64,000 bases of DNA, taken from the NCBI RefSeq assembly GCF_017301735.1, contig NZ_CP071090.1, positions 2,904,001-2,968,000 on the forward strand, read 5' to 3'. Below, one piece after another: positions 39,891 through 48,678 of the stretch (position 1 is its first letter; every line of letters starts with the position of its first letter). The stretch comes from Pyxidicoccus parkwaysis (GTDB lineage Bacteria; Myxococcota; Myxococcia; Myxococcales; Myxococcaceae). Under the pieces are notes generated by a model. It worked only from the letters and a program-made list of their open reading frames with translations. It had not been told where the DNA came from and did not search any database. Made by a program: the position numbers and the translations under genes.

Positions 39891-41752
39891 GTGAGCCGCG
39901 CGGTGGGCGGGGGCTCCTACGGGAGTTGTCGCGCACGGTGGGCGCGGCCGTGGCACTCCAGTGGCGCGCGGCGCCGCTGGCGTCGGGGTTCGCCTTCCTC
40001 CTCACGCTGTGCACCGGCTCGGTTGCCGCCGTGGGAGGATGGCTCACCAAGGAGCTGCTGGATGAGCTGGGCCGTGGCGCCCTCGCCGACTCCCAGCGGG
40101 CGCTCACGCTGGCGGTGGGCGCCGCCGCGGTGGCCGGCGGCGCCATGGCCATCCTCAATGTCTCCGAGTACCTGACGTTGGTGATTCGCTGGGGCGTCAC
40201 GTTGGAGGTGGAGCGCTCCCTCTTCGCGAAGGTGGCGGCGCTGGAGGGCCTGCAACACTTCGAGGACCCCGCCTTCCACGGCCGCTTGCGGCTCGCGGAG
40301 GAAGCCGCCCGGGACGCGCCCCAGCAGCTCATCGAGTTCGTGAGGGCCGCCCTGCGCATGCTGGTCTCGGTGGGGACACTGAGCGCCGTGGTCCTGATGG
40401 TGTCGCCGCCCATGGCGCTGCTGCTGCTATTGGCGGGGGGCGTGGCCCTGATGGCCCAGCTCGCGCGCAGCCGGTGGATGGTGGCGCTGTCCGTGGCGCT
40501 GGTTCCGACGTATCGCTGGCGCGACTTCTACCACTCGCTGCTGGTGGACGTGCGGGCGGCCAAGGAGAGCCGGCTGTTCGGCCTGGGGGAGCTGCTGCTG
40601 GAGCGGATGGTGGCCTCACTGCGCAAGGCGGCGGACCGCGAGCTGGCCGTGACGCGCAAGGGATTGGCCGTGCAGGCGTCGCTGTCGCTGCTCACTGCGG
40701 CGGTGGCGGCGGCCGGGGCCTTCATCGTCGCCCGAGGCGCGCTCCAGGGCCGGCTCCAGCTCGGGGACGTCTCTCTCTTCCTCGCGGCCGTGGCTGGCAT
40801 CCAGTCCGCCTTCAACGGGCTCCTCTCGCAGCTCGATTTCGCGGGCCGCAGTGTCCAGACCTTCAAGAACTACCTCGACATCATCGACCTGCCAGTCCGC
40901 GCGACGGAGGCTTCGCGTCCGGTGGCGCCGCTGCGGCACGGCGTGGAGTTGCGCGACGTCTGGTTCCGCTACGACGCCAGCGGACCGTGGGTGCTGCGCG
41001 GGGTGAGCCTCTTCATTCCAGCGGGGGGCTCGGTGGGACTCGTCGGCGTCAACGGCGCCGGCAAGAGCACGCTGGTGAAGCTGCTGTGCCGTCTCTATGA
41101 CGTGGAGCGCGGCCAGATACTCTGGGACGGAGTGGACGTCCGCGAGCTGGACGCCCGTGCGCTGCGGCGGCGGATGACGGCGACCTTCCAGGACTTCATG
41201 ACGTATGACTTCACCGCGGCGGAGAACATCGGCCTGGGGGACCTGGACCACCTGAAGGACGATGCGCGAATCCGCGAGGTGGCACGCCTGGCGGAGATTG
41301 ACGAGAAGATTGCTTCGCTCCCCGCGGGTTACGACACGCTGCTGAGCCGCGTGCTCGAAGGCGAGGACGAGGACATGCCGGCGGGTGTCTCGCTCTCCGG
41401 AGGGCAGTGGCAGCGATTGGCGCTGGCCCGGGCCCTGATGCGCCAGGACGTCGACCTGCTGGTGCTGGACGAGCCGAGCTCCGGCCTGGACGCGGCCGCC
41501 GAGTTCCACATCCACCGGACGCTGGTGTCCCACGGCGCGGGGCGGGCGCGGCTGCTCATCTCCCACCGGATGAGCGCGCTGCGGAGCGCGGACACGCTCT
41601 TCGTCCTCTCCGAGGGCCGCATCATCGAGCAGGGGTCGCATGACGCGTTGATGGCGGCGGGCGGCGAGTACGCGCGGCTGTTCACGCTCCAGGCAAGCGG
41701 CTATCAGGACGAGCGCGTCGCATCACGGGCGAGCCAGAAGGAGGTCGCATGA
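39887..41752 (+). CDS. ABC exporter (fused permease and ATPase) of the peptide cluster
   Basis: A 621-residue half-transporter. The six-helix permease covers about 20-320; the ATPase has GVNGAGKSTLVKLL (Walker A, about 386-394), the Q-loop ATFQDFMTYD, LSGGQWQRLALARALM (signature), VDLLVLDEPSSGLD (Walker B) and the H-loop LLISHRM. There is no N-terminal C39 peptidase domain, so leader removal must be done by another enzyme, fitting the S26 peptidase encoded next. It overlaps the genes on both sides by 4 bp. The likely cargo is the cysteine-rich peptide, as linear or oxidised chain. Confidence 0.92.
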   Translation: MSEPRGGRGLLRELSRTVGAAVALQWRAAPLASGFAFLLTLCTGSVAAVGGWLTKELLDELGRGALADSQRALTLAVGAAAVAGGAMAILNVSEYLTLVIRWGVTLEVERSLFAKVAALEGLQHFEDPAFHGRLRLAEEAARDAPQQLIEFVRAALRMLVSVGTLSAVVLMVSPPMALLLLLAGGVALMAQLARSRWMVALSVALVPTYRWRDFYHSLLVDVRAAKESRLFGLGELLLERMVASLRKAADRELAVTRKGLAVQASLSLLTAAVAAAGAFIVARGALQGRLQLGDVSLFLAAVAGIQSAFNGLLSQLDFAGRSVQTFKNYLDIIDLPVRATEASRPVAPLRHGVELRDVWFRYDASGPWVLRGVSLFIPAGGSVGLVGVNGAGKSTLVKLLCRLYDVERGQILWDGVDVRELDARALRRRMTATFQDFMTYDFTAAENIGLGDLDHLKDDARIREVARLAEIDEKIASLPAGYDTLLSRVLEGEDEDMPAGVSLSGGQWQRLALARALMRQDVDLLVLDEPSSGLDAAAEFHIHRTLVSHGAGRARLLISHRMSALRSADTLFVLSEGRIIEQGSHDALMAAGGEYARLFTLQASGYQDERVASRASQKEVA

Positions 41753-42213
41753 TGCTCACGGCGGTGAGCGTGGGGGCCGCGCTCCTCGTGGCGGGGGCCG
41801 TGTTCGCGTCCTGGGCGCGTCACCGCTGGATTGTCGTCGCGGTGCGAGGCAACAGCATGTCGCCCACGCTGCACGACGGGCAGCGGCTCGTCGCGAGGCG
41901 GTTGGGCCGTTCTCCGCTGCCCGGGAACGGCTATTCGCGTTCAGACATCATCGTCTTCCTGCCTCCCGCGGCGCAGCGCGCGGCGCTGGACGCCGAAGCA
42001 TTGCCCTATCTGGTCAAGCGGGTGGCCGCCGTGGCGGGAGACCCGGTGCCGGACTGGGCCTGGACGGCGCTCGGTGCCGACAGCCAGACGCGCGTCCCAC
42101 CTGGCAAGGTGGTGGTGGCCGGGGACAATGCCGCGCACAGCACGGACTCACGGCAGTTGGGCTACATCGACGCGGCGGCCATCATCGCCATCGTGCGGCT
42201 CCGAGAGGCCTGA
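41749..42213 (+). CDS. S26-family signal peptidase
   Basis: A 154-residue peptidase, small for LepB. A single N-terminal membrane segment (about 5-22) precedes box B, VRGNSMSPTLHDGQRLVARR (nucleophile Ser36), and box D, PYLVKRVAAVAGD (general base Lys90). Box E is VVAGDNAAHSTDSRQLGYI. All catalytic elements are present. Dedicated S26 peptidases process the leader of exported peptides; here the A-x-A site in the peptide precursor (residues 21-23) would be the target. It starts within the ABC stop codon. Confidence 0.9.
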   Translation: MMLTAVSVGAALLVAGAVFASWARHRWIVVAVRGNSMSPTLHDGQRLVARRLGRSPLPGNGYSRSDIIVFLPPAAQRAALDAEALPYLVKRVAAVAGDPVPDWAWTALGADSQTRVPPGKVVVAGDNAAHSTDSRQLGYIDAAAIIAIVRLREA

Positions 42214-42269
42214 GTCTTCGCGAACGACGCCAGGCGTGCGTGTTGTCAGGCACCAGGCGGTCTTCGCGG

Positions 42270-42425
42270 CTAGCGCTTCTTCTCGCGCTTCACCTTGTTG
42301 GCCTGCTTGCCCAGCGCGGTGCGGGTGCTCCTGGGCAGCTTCTTGAGCGTGCCCTTCCGCTTCGCGGCGGCGGCGGCCTTCTTGATGTTCTTGCGCCCGG
42401 CGGCGCGCTGCTTGGACGTGGCCAT
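42270..42425 (-). CDS. Small lysine/arginine-rich basic protein
   Basis: A 51-residue protein, about 40% Lys/Arg (MATSKQRAAGRKNIKKAA, KRKGTLKKLPRSTRTALGKQ, ending KREKKR). It resembles the tails of histone H1-like proteins and is probably nucleic-acid binding. AGGAGG 8-13 bp before the ATG is an excellent ribosome-binding site, which identifies the start within a longer open frame. It converges on the peptide cluster. Confidence 0.7.
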   Translation of the reverse strand: MATSKQRAAGRKNIKKAAAAAKRKGTLKKLPRSTRTALGKQANKVKREKKR

Positions 42426-42655
42426 GATGCGTCTTCCTCCTGGTCTGGACTCACGGGCCTCCACTCGACGAGTGGTCCACGGGCGGAACATGTGCACGGC
42501 GGGCCGGTGGGCCCACTCGGACGCAGGTCCTACATCCCGCCGCTGGAGTTCGTGGGAATGTGAATGAAATCCCCGCGCCCCCGTCATGAAGTGCATGAGG
42601 CGAGCGGGCGGCGAGAGCCACCCCTCTCCCGGAAACCTCCAACAAGGAAACTCCC

Positions 42656-43414
42656 ATGCTGGCATTTCGGAGCGGCTCCGAGGGTGTTCGTACGCGTGAG
42701 AACCGGTCGTCCGCGAAGGGCAGGGGATGGGCGGCGCTCGCGCTGCTGCTCCTGCCGCTGACGGCGGCGGCGGGGCCGGGACCGGAGTACCGCTGGGACG
42801 AGTCGCGCAACCGCCCCGGACCCAACCGCTGCCACGACAGCTCGCAATGCGATGGCGCACGCACGTGCAGCCCCGCGGGCTGGTGCCAGGGCGAGGCGCG
42901 TCCCATGCCGCCCCCTCCGCCTCCCGAAGTCCCCAGAGGCCGCGACTGGCACCCTGGCCGGGGGGAGTCGCACGCCCAGCGCAGCACCTTCATCCGCAGC
43001 CGGCTCAACGGGCTCGTGGTCGACATCCTGGGTGGCAACCGCTCGCCCGGCTCGGGGCTCGTCGCCTACCGGGCCAAGTCCGAACGAGAGGGCAATGACA
43101 ACCAGAAGTGGGAGCTGGTGCCCACGCGTGGCGGCTACCTCATCCGCAGCCGGCTCAACGGGCTCGTGCTCGACGTGGAGGGAGCCAACAAGGCTCGGGG
43201 CACTCCCGTCGTGATGTGGGAGGCCCACGGCCAGCCCAACCAGGTGTGGCAGCTCGTGCCCGGCCCGGTCCGCGGCACCTACTACATCCAGAGCCAGCTC
43301 AATGGCTTCGTGCTCGACATCGAGGGCGCCAGGACGGATGGCACGGGGCGGCTCATCACCTATCCCATGAAGCGCCAGGGGGCGGAGAACCAGCTCTGGA
43401 TGCTGGACCTCTGA
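42656..43414 (+). CDS. Secreted ricin-type beta-trefoil lectin
   Basis: A 252-residue protein with a signal peptide (AALALLLLPLTAAAG, cleavage near 41). A cysteine-containing spacer (CHDSSQCDGARTCS, reminiscent of small disulfide knots) and a proline run (PPPPPPEVP) precede three homologous repeats from about residue 112. Each begins IRSRLNGLV.D or IQSQLNGFVLD and ends with the QxW motif (NQKW, NQVW, NQLW), the mark of ricin B-type beta-trefoils, which bind galactose-type or other sugars. Probably a secreted carbohydrate-binding protein. AAGGAAAC 6 bp before the ATG supports the start. Confidence 0.9.
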   Translation: MLAFRSGSEGVRTRENRSSAKGRGWAALALLLLPLTAAAGPGPEYRWDESRNRPGPNRCHDSSQCDGARTCSPAGWCQGEARPMPPPPPPEVPRGRDWHPGRGESHAQRSTFIRSRLNGLVVDILGGNRSPGSGLVAYRAKSEREGNDNQKWELVPTRGGYLIRSRLNGLVLDVEGANKARGTPVVMWEAHGQPNQVWQLVPGPVRGTYYIQSQLNGFVLDIEGARTDGTGRLITYPMKRQGAENQLWMLDL

Positions 43415-43477
43415 CGCGGAAGCCCTGCCGCGAGAACGCTCGGCCCTCCTTCGAAATCATCTACGTGGAAACCGCAG

Positions 43478-43509
43478 CCGCCGGGTCCGCCTTCATGGGG
43501 GCCCGGCGG
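43478..43509 (+). terminator. Terminator after the lectin gene
   Basis: CCGCCGGG and CCCGGCGG form a perfect 8-bp stem; partial pairing extends to AAACC and GGTTT. It lies 63 bp after the stop. Confidence 0.55.
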
Positions 43510-43645
43510 TTTCGCGCCCGGCCCCATTCAATGTGTGCTCAAATCAAGCGAATCACGTTTAAATAGAATAGCGAACAAAACGCGCAAAACACATAAGTGG
43601 CGCGATTGGCGCGGTGCCAATCCTCTGCGTAGCAAGAGGAATCTT

Positions 43646-44899
43646 ATGTCCAGGCTTCACAAGACCCTGATGACAGCTTCCGTTGCACTCCTGGGATTGA
43701 ACGGGTGTGGCGGCGCCGACCTCCCGGAAGCGGAGACGACGGCCAGCACGCGCCAGGGCGTGGAAGTAGCAACGGCCGTTCCCCTCCCGGTCCCCGGGTG
43801 CCCGGCGGGCGCCCTGGACACGGATGGCGACGCCGTCTGTGACATCGTCGAGGCGTTGCTGGGCACCAGCCCCACCAACCCCGACACGGACGGGGACCGG
43901 CTCAACGACTACGCGGAGTCGTTCGGCTTCGCGGGCCTGGACCTGACGACGCTCGGCGCGAACGCGCGCAAGAAGGACATCTTCATCGAGGCGGACTACT
44001 ACCCGGGGCTCCAGCCGACGCAAGCGATGCTGAACCGGGTCATCACGGCCTTCGCCAACGCGCCGGTGTCGAACCCGGATGGCTCCACGGGCATCACCCT
44101 GCACGTGGTGGTGGACCAGCAGATCGCCGCCGCAGACGCGGACTCGGACCTGAACCCCGTCTGGACGGACTTCGACGTCATCAAGGCGAAGTACTTCACC
44201 GCGATTCGCGCGCCGTACTTCCACTACATGCTGTTCGCGAACCGGTACAGCGGTGGAAACTCCAGCGGCATCTCGCGCGGCATTCCCGCGCATGACTTCG
44301 TGGTGACGCTGGGCTTCATCGGGGGTGGCACGGAGCTGCAGCAGGCCGGCACCCTCATGCACGAATTGGGGCACAACATCGGCTTGCGCCACGGCGGGAC
44401 CGATGACAGCAACTACAAGCCCAACTACCTGAGCATCATGAACTACGAGTACCAGTTCTATGGCTTCGGCATTGGCGGCTTGAACAACGTGCTCGACTAC
44501 TCGCGCGTGAAGGTGGCCGCCTTCAACGAAGCGAGCGTCAACGAGGTCTCCGCGTTCGCGCCCGTCGCCCCGACCACGGAAGCGGACCTGGCGAAGATCA
44601 GCGGGCTTCGCATCAACAACATCCAGGTCGTTGGCAACGCGAGCACCAACCTGGACTTCAACAACGATGGGACCATCCAGGCCGCGTCCTACGCCAAGGA
44701 CCTCAACCGCAACGGCACCACCACCGACGTGATCCCCGCGTCGCAGAACGACTGGCTGGCCCTCGCGTATGACGGCGGCGGCCAGATTGGCTTCGCTGGG
44801 ACGGGCTTCAACCGGGACCTGGGCCGCGAGGAGCTGTACCTCGTCGCCCCCGAGAAGATGGAGCCCTGCCTCACCGTGGACGCGAGCACTCCCCGGTAG
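43646..44899 (+). CDS. Secreted metzincin-type metalloprotease with thrombospondin type-3-like repeats
   Basis: A 417-residue lipoprotein (ALLGLNGC, Cys21). At about 60-95 there are calcium-binding loops LDTDGDAVCDIVEALLGTSP and NPDTDGDRLNDYAE. The catalytic domain begins KDIFIEADYYPG; the zinc site is HELGHNIGLRH (His239, Glu240, His243, His249), and SIMNYEYQ contains the Met-turn. It ends with FNNDGTIQAASYAKDLN. AGAGGA 7 bp before the ATG fixes the start. The promoter region (43545-43610) is AT-rich. Probably an extracellular protease used on prey or matrix. Confidence 0.88.
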   Translation: MSRLHKTLMTASVALLGLNGCGGADLPEAETTASTRQGVEVATAVPLPVPGCPAGALDTDGDAVCDIVEALLGTSPTNPDTDGDRLNDYAESFGFAGLDLTTLGANARKKDIFIEADYYPGLQPTQAMLNRVITAFANAPVSNPDGSTGITLHVVVDQQIAAADADSDLNPVWTDFDVIKAKYFTAIRAPYFHYMLFANRYSGGNSSGISRGIPAHDFVVTLGFIGGGTELQQAGTLMHELGHNIGLRHGGTDDSNYKPNYLSIMNYEYQFYGFGIGGLNNVLDYSRVKVAAFNEASVNEVSAFAPVAPTTEADLAKISGLRINNIQVVGNASTNLDFNNDGTIQAASYAKDLNRNGTTTDVIPASQNDWLALAYDGGGQIGFAGTGFNRDLGREELYLVAPEKMEPCLTVDASTPR

Positions 44900-44923
44900 T
44901 CCCACCGGTTGACGGGAATGGAA

Positions 44924-44952
44924 CGGGCAGGCCCCATGGAGGAGCCTGCCCG
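44924..44952. terminator. Bidirectional terminator hairpin
   Basis: CGGGCAGGC and GCCTGCCCG form a perfect 9-bp stem with an 11-nt loop between the convergent metzincin and lipoprotein genes. Confidence 0.65.
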
Positions 44953-44976
44953 CGATTCCCGGCTTCAGCCGAACGA

Positions 44977-45864
44977 CTACTGGACGTTCGCCGTCACGGA
45001 GCTGGTCGCAGTGAGGGTGAAGGTGCAGCTCGCGGTCTTCGCACCCGAGCTGCTGCAGGCGCCGGACCAGATGGCGCTCCGTCCGTTGGAGACGGTGAGC
45101 TTGACCGAGGTGCCATGGTTGAAGCTCGCCGTGCCAGTCGTACCCACATTCACGCTCAGGCCCGCGGGAGTCGAGGACACCTTCTCACCCGCCCTGCCGG
45201 TGGCGGTCAGCGTCAGGGCCGGTGGGATGCCACAGACGTTGGGGGTGCCACTCCCGCCGCAGGTCGTCCCCGTCCCGCAGGTGCCGCAGCTCAACGTCCC
45301 TCCGCAGCCATCAGCCATGCTGCCGCAGTTGGTGCCCTGTTCCGCGCAGGTCGTCGGAACGCACGGGTCCGTCACAGGGCAGGCCTGGCCCAGGTCGACC
45401 GGCGCCGAGAGAATCGTCGGAGACGTCCAGAGGCGCGTGCGGTTTGCATCGAACTTCTGGATGGCCATGGACGCCCGGTAGCAGAACGGCTCCAGCCAAT
45501 TGCGGTTCTCGAAGTTCAACGGGGTGCCGGGAGTCAGGCTGAAGAGGGTGGGGTCCGAGATGTGGTAGTTGTCCCAGGTCTGAAACCGCGCGTTCCAGAC
45601 CTGAAGGTTGTGGAGCACGTTGTAGGAGCCCGCGGTGTCGCACTGGATGCTGCCGGTGGCTCGGACATCCTCGTTCCACTCCGGGTAGATGGAAGGTGCC
45701 ACTCTCGACGGAAGCGAAGTCGTGTAGGTACATCCATTGAAACTGGAAGTGATTGCTTGTGGGTCTGTTCTCAAATTCTCCGGAGTCTCGGGGGAAGAAG
45801 CTCCTCCTCCTCCGCAACCCACGACCCACGCGGACACGAGCGCAACACCGAAATGAATTTTCAA
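44977..45864 (-). CDS. Secreted lipoprotein with cysteine-rich linker
   Basis: A 295-residue lipoprotein (SAWVVGC, Cys17). The start is a TTG with GAGGAG 6-7 bp upstream. Residues 45-165 form an unrecognised domain (VLHNLQVWNARFQTWDNYHI). A cysteine/glycine-rich linker follows (CVPTTCAEQGTNCGSMADGC, GTCGTGTTCGGSG), a module common in myxobacterial secreted proteins. The C-terminal 80 residues are a beta-sandwich-like repeat (LTLTATGRAGEKVSSTPAG, ending TSSVTANVQ). Probably an extracellular binding or enzyme-associated protein. Confidence 0.75.
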   Translation of the reverse strand: MKIHFGVALVSAWVVGCGGGGASSPETPENLRTDPQAITSSFNGCTYTTSLPSRVAPSIYPEWNEDVRATGSIQCDTAGSYNVLHNLQVWNARFQTWDNYHISDPTLFSLTPGTPLNFENRNWLEPFCYRASMAIQKFDANRTRLWTSPTILSAPVDLGQACPVTDPCVPTTCAEQGTNCGSMADGCGGTLSCGTCGTGTTCGGSGTPNVCGIPPALTLTATGRAGEKVSSTPAGLSVNVGTTGTASFNHGTSVKLTVSNGRSAIWSGACSSSGAKTASCTFTLTATSSVTANVQ

Positions 45865-46292
45865 ATGAGACTCCTCGGGATGAATTCGACACCTGCGACC
45901 GGGCCATTGCCGTACTGAGGGCGCACGCTCTTCGCGAGCAGTGAGCGAGAGAGCGTGAAACAGGGATTAACAGGCCATTCCGAATCATTGCAAGACGCGC
46001 GGAGTGTGCCTGTTCAAGGCAGGTCGATTCATACTTCATCTGGGGCAATTTGCCCCAACGTTGCTCCTCTACCGGGGAGCTCCCGGGCCAATATCAATGC
46101 GTATGCCATTGCAACGCTGATGCGCAGCCCTGGGCTGGTGAGTGGTCGAACAAACACCGCCTTGCGTGGGCGAAGTGCTCGCCTGCACTCGTGCTGACAG
46201 TCCTCTCCGCCCCCAGCGCGCGTCGGAAAATCCAGCAGCGCCCCTGCTCCGTAATCCGGGCCATCAACGTTCCCCCATCTGGGAGGCCCTCG
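45865..46292. other. Divergent intergenic region, 428 bp
   Basis: Lies between the minus-strand lipoprotein and the GH43-like gene. It has no open frame with codon bias. The GH43-like gene has its ribosome-binding site GGGAGG at 46281-46286. I see no RNA gene or repeat. Confidence 0.5.
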
Positions 46293-47762
46293 ATGCGGTG
46301 GTCATGGCTTGTCGTGGTGCTGGTCGCGCTCGCGCCCGAGCTGGCGCGGGCACAGACTCCGTGCGTCTCGAATGGGGAGCTGTTCCTGCATGACCCCTCC
46401 GCCATCAAGGTCCGCGAGGGAAATCAGGACGTCTTCTACGTGGTTTCCACGGGGCAGGGCATTCCCATCCGCCGCTCCGTGGACCTGGTGAACTGGCAGT
46501 TCGTGGGCCGCGTCTTCCCCGCGCAGTGGGATGCACAGTGCAACGACCACAACTCCGTCCCGGCCTGGGCGCTCGCGCGGTTCTCAACGTCCCTGCTCAA
46601 GCCGGACCAGGTCTGGTCGCCGGACATCTCCTACTTCGGCGGGCGCTTCCACGTGTATTACTCCGTCACCGTGCCGGCCTCGCGGCGGGTATTCGTGGGG
46701 CACGCGTCCAACAGCGTGCTCGACGGCAGCCTTCCGTGGACGGACCACGGCGAGGTCTTCCGGAGCACCTCGGCGACGCCCTACGCGGCGGACGGCCCGG
46801 ACGTGCTGCTGTTCACCACGTCCACCGGAGCCCAGCGCGCGAAGCTGTCGTTCGGCGGCTTCTTCGGCGGCATCTACCAGTACCCGCTCAACCCGGGCAC
46901 CGGCAAGCCCAACACCGCCGCGACGCGCGCCCGTCTGGCCGGCCGCGACAACGAGCGCTACCACGCGCTGGAGGGCGGCCACCTCTTCCAGCGCGGCGCC
47001 TGGTACTACCTGATTGCGAACTGGGACTACTGCTGCGGCCCCCGCCCCAGGGAGAACCCGCTGGGCTGGACGCGCGTGTACCCGCCCTATACCCCGTCCA
47101 CTCCGACGACGCTCGCGGACCTTCCCGCGTACCGGCTGGTGGTGGGCCGCTCCACCTCGCCCGCCGGGCCCTTCGTGGACCGCAATGGCGTCAAGCTGGT
47201 CAACGGTGGCGGCACCGTGCTCCTCGAGAGCCGCGGCAACCTGGTGGGACCGGGCGGCCCCTCCGTGGTGGAGCACGAGGGACGGTACCTGCTGGTCCTC
47301 CACCGCTATGTCGAGCGGCAATTGGGGGGCGCCAGCTTCTGCGCGGGCTCCCAGGCGCCACACGTGCGGCGCCTGCATTGGACGGCCGACGGCTGGCCGG
47401 TGGATGACGGCCCCCATACCCTCACTGACGCCACCCATCCGGAGAGCGGGACGCCGGACAGCGTGGCGCCCTGCATGCCGGGCGTGCTGGAGGTCAGCGC
47501 CACCGGGGGTGGCAGCGTGTCCACCTCGTGTGGCAACGCGGAGTGCCGTGGGGACACCGGCACGCGGGTGACGGTGACGGTGACGCCGGACGTGGCGCGC
47601 CGGTTCAGCCACTGGGCCACGCCCACGGGTGCGCGCTGCTCGCTGGCCTCCCCTGGCAGCGCCGGCGGCGCGGTGCAGGCGACCCTGGACTGCCCCTTCG
47701 TGGACGCCACTCGGGGCTGGACGCAGTGCCGCCAGGAATGTCAGGCGGTGTTCGTGCCGTGA
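46293..47762 (+). CDS. Secreted GH43-family glycoside hydrolase with C-terminal beta-repeat domain
   Basis: A 489-residue protein with a signal peptide (WLVVVLVALAPELARAQ, cleavage near 20). The five-bladed propeller of GH43 is shown by LHDPSAIKV (general base Asp34), SVDLVNWQFVGRVFP, LLKPDQVWSPDISYFGG (Asp111, pKa modulator) and RFHVYYSVTV. Later blades follow, with HALEGGHLFQRGAWYYL likely to hold the acid Glu. GH43 enzymes hydrolyse arabinans and xylans. The last 95 residues (GGGSVSTSCGNAECRGDTGT, ending CQAVFVP) are a 'bacterial repeat' fold with several cysteines. The start is fixed by GGGAGG 7 bp upstream. Confidence 0.88.
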   Translation: MRWSWLVVVLVALAPELARAQTPCVSNGELFLHDPSAIKVREGNQDVFYVVSTGQGIPIRRSVDLVNWQFVGRVFPAQWDAQCNDHNSVPAWALARFSTSLLKPDQVWSPDISYFGGRFHVYYSVTVPASRRVFVGHASNSVLDGSLPWTDHGEVFRSTSATPYAADGPDVLLFTTSTGAQRAKLSFGGFFGGIYQYPLNPGTGKPNTAATRARLAGRDNERYHALEGGHLFQRGAWYYLIANWDYCCGPRPRENPLGWTRVYPPYTPSTPTTLADLPAYRLVVGRSTSPAGPFVDRNGVKLVNGGGTVLLESRGNLVGPGGPSVVEHEGRYLLVLHRYVERQLGGASFCAGSQAPHVRRLHWTADGWPVDDGPHTLTDATHPESGTPDSVAPCMPGVLEVSATGGGSVSTSCGNAECRGDTGTRVTVTVTPDVARRFSHWATPTGARCSLASPGSAGGAVQATLDCPFVDATRGWTQCRQECQAVFVP

Positions 47763-47794
47763 CGGAGGCTGCCCCGTTCCCGAGGACAGCCAGC

Positions 47795-48277
47795 TCAGGG
47801 TTCGGGGAAGCCGCCGCGCGCCCACGCGTTGGCGACATCTCTGTTGAACTTGAAGTTCATGGGCACGCGATGCTTCGCGACGGTCGCGCCCGCGTCGTCG
47901 ATGGCCGAGAGCAGCGCGTGGGGATCATACTCATCGGCCACGAGCTCGAGCCGAACCTCGTACCAGCGGCCCTCCCAGGCGATGGAGAGCTGCTTCGTCA
48001 TGGCCTGGTCGCGCTGTCGCGCGGAGCGGTCGAGGACCTCCGAGGCCGTCTTCACGAAGGTCGCGAACGCCGGCGCATCGAAGGGCTTGGGGTTCTTCTT
48101 GTCGCGGCCCATCACCCACGGACTGATGAGGACGGGCTCGGCGATTCCCTGCTTGTGGATTTCCACGGCCCAGCCGTCGTCCTCCTCGTTCTTGATGACC
48201 CTGGCCGTCCAGCCGTTCTTCCGCCAGAACGTGGGCTCCATCACTTCGGACTCGGCAGGCGTGTGCTCGTCACTCAT
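47795..48277 (-). CDS. Hypothetical protein
   Basis: A 160-residue soluble protein that I do not recognise. It reads as one alpha/beta domain (MEPTFWRKNGWTARVIKN, GWAVEIHKQGIAEPVLI, FATFVKTASEVLDRSARQRD, YEVRLELVADEYDPHALLSA). There is no signal peptide. GAGGGA 6 bp before the ATG at 48277 favours this start over the ATG two codons earlier. It converges on the GH43-like gene. Confidence 0.65.
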   Translation of the reverse strand: MSDEHTPAESEVMEPTFWRKNGWTARVIKNEEDDGWAVEIHKQGIAEPVLISPWVMGRDKKNPKPFDAPAFATFVKTASEVLDRSARQRDQAMTKQLSIAWEGRWYEVRLELVADEYDPHALLSAIDDAGATVAKHRVPMNFKFNRDVANAWARGGFPEP

Positions 48278-48678
48278 GGGCATCCCTCATACCTTCCAAT
48301 GGCCATTTGCCGGAGAAATAGCTGGCCCCTGCGCCACGGAAGTCCACCCCGCGCTCGACCGCCTCGCGGCCGAGCACTCCTCTGCTTCTCTGCTTCCCCC
48401 ATCCGAAGGCCACCAGCACATCAGCCCGCGCAGCAGGAGGTAGCGGCTCTCCTCCTGGAGCCAGAGCGCTCCGATTCTCCAGGACACCAGCAACGTGACA
48501 CAGACAAAGACCGCTGACTCCTGGAGGCGGGAAGGGCGCATGCGTCCAGTTCCATCGGCAGGGTGAAAGACAATGCTCTAGGTGTTTAAAATGTATTTCT
48601 AGAAATAACGGCTCCGGCTGTCTCTGCTTGTCCTATGCTCGCTGTTCGCGCCGCGCCGTCTCCTTCCAGGACAAGCCC
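48278..48678. other. Divergent intergenic region, 401 bp
   Basis: Between the hypothetical gene and the lipase-like lipoprotein. It contains an AT-rich patch (about 48575-48612) typical of the promoters of secreted-protein genes in this window. The open frame on the minus strand here has no ribosome-binding site or codon bias. Confidence 0.45.

Noticed and set aside
48287-48541. Small minus-strand protein with a hydrophobic N-terminus
   Set aside because: No ribosome-binding site, poor codon bias and Trp/Arg/Ser-rich tail; probably chance.
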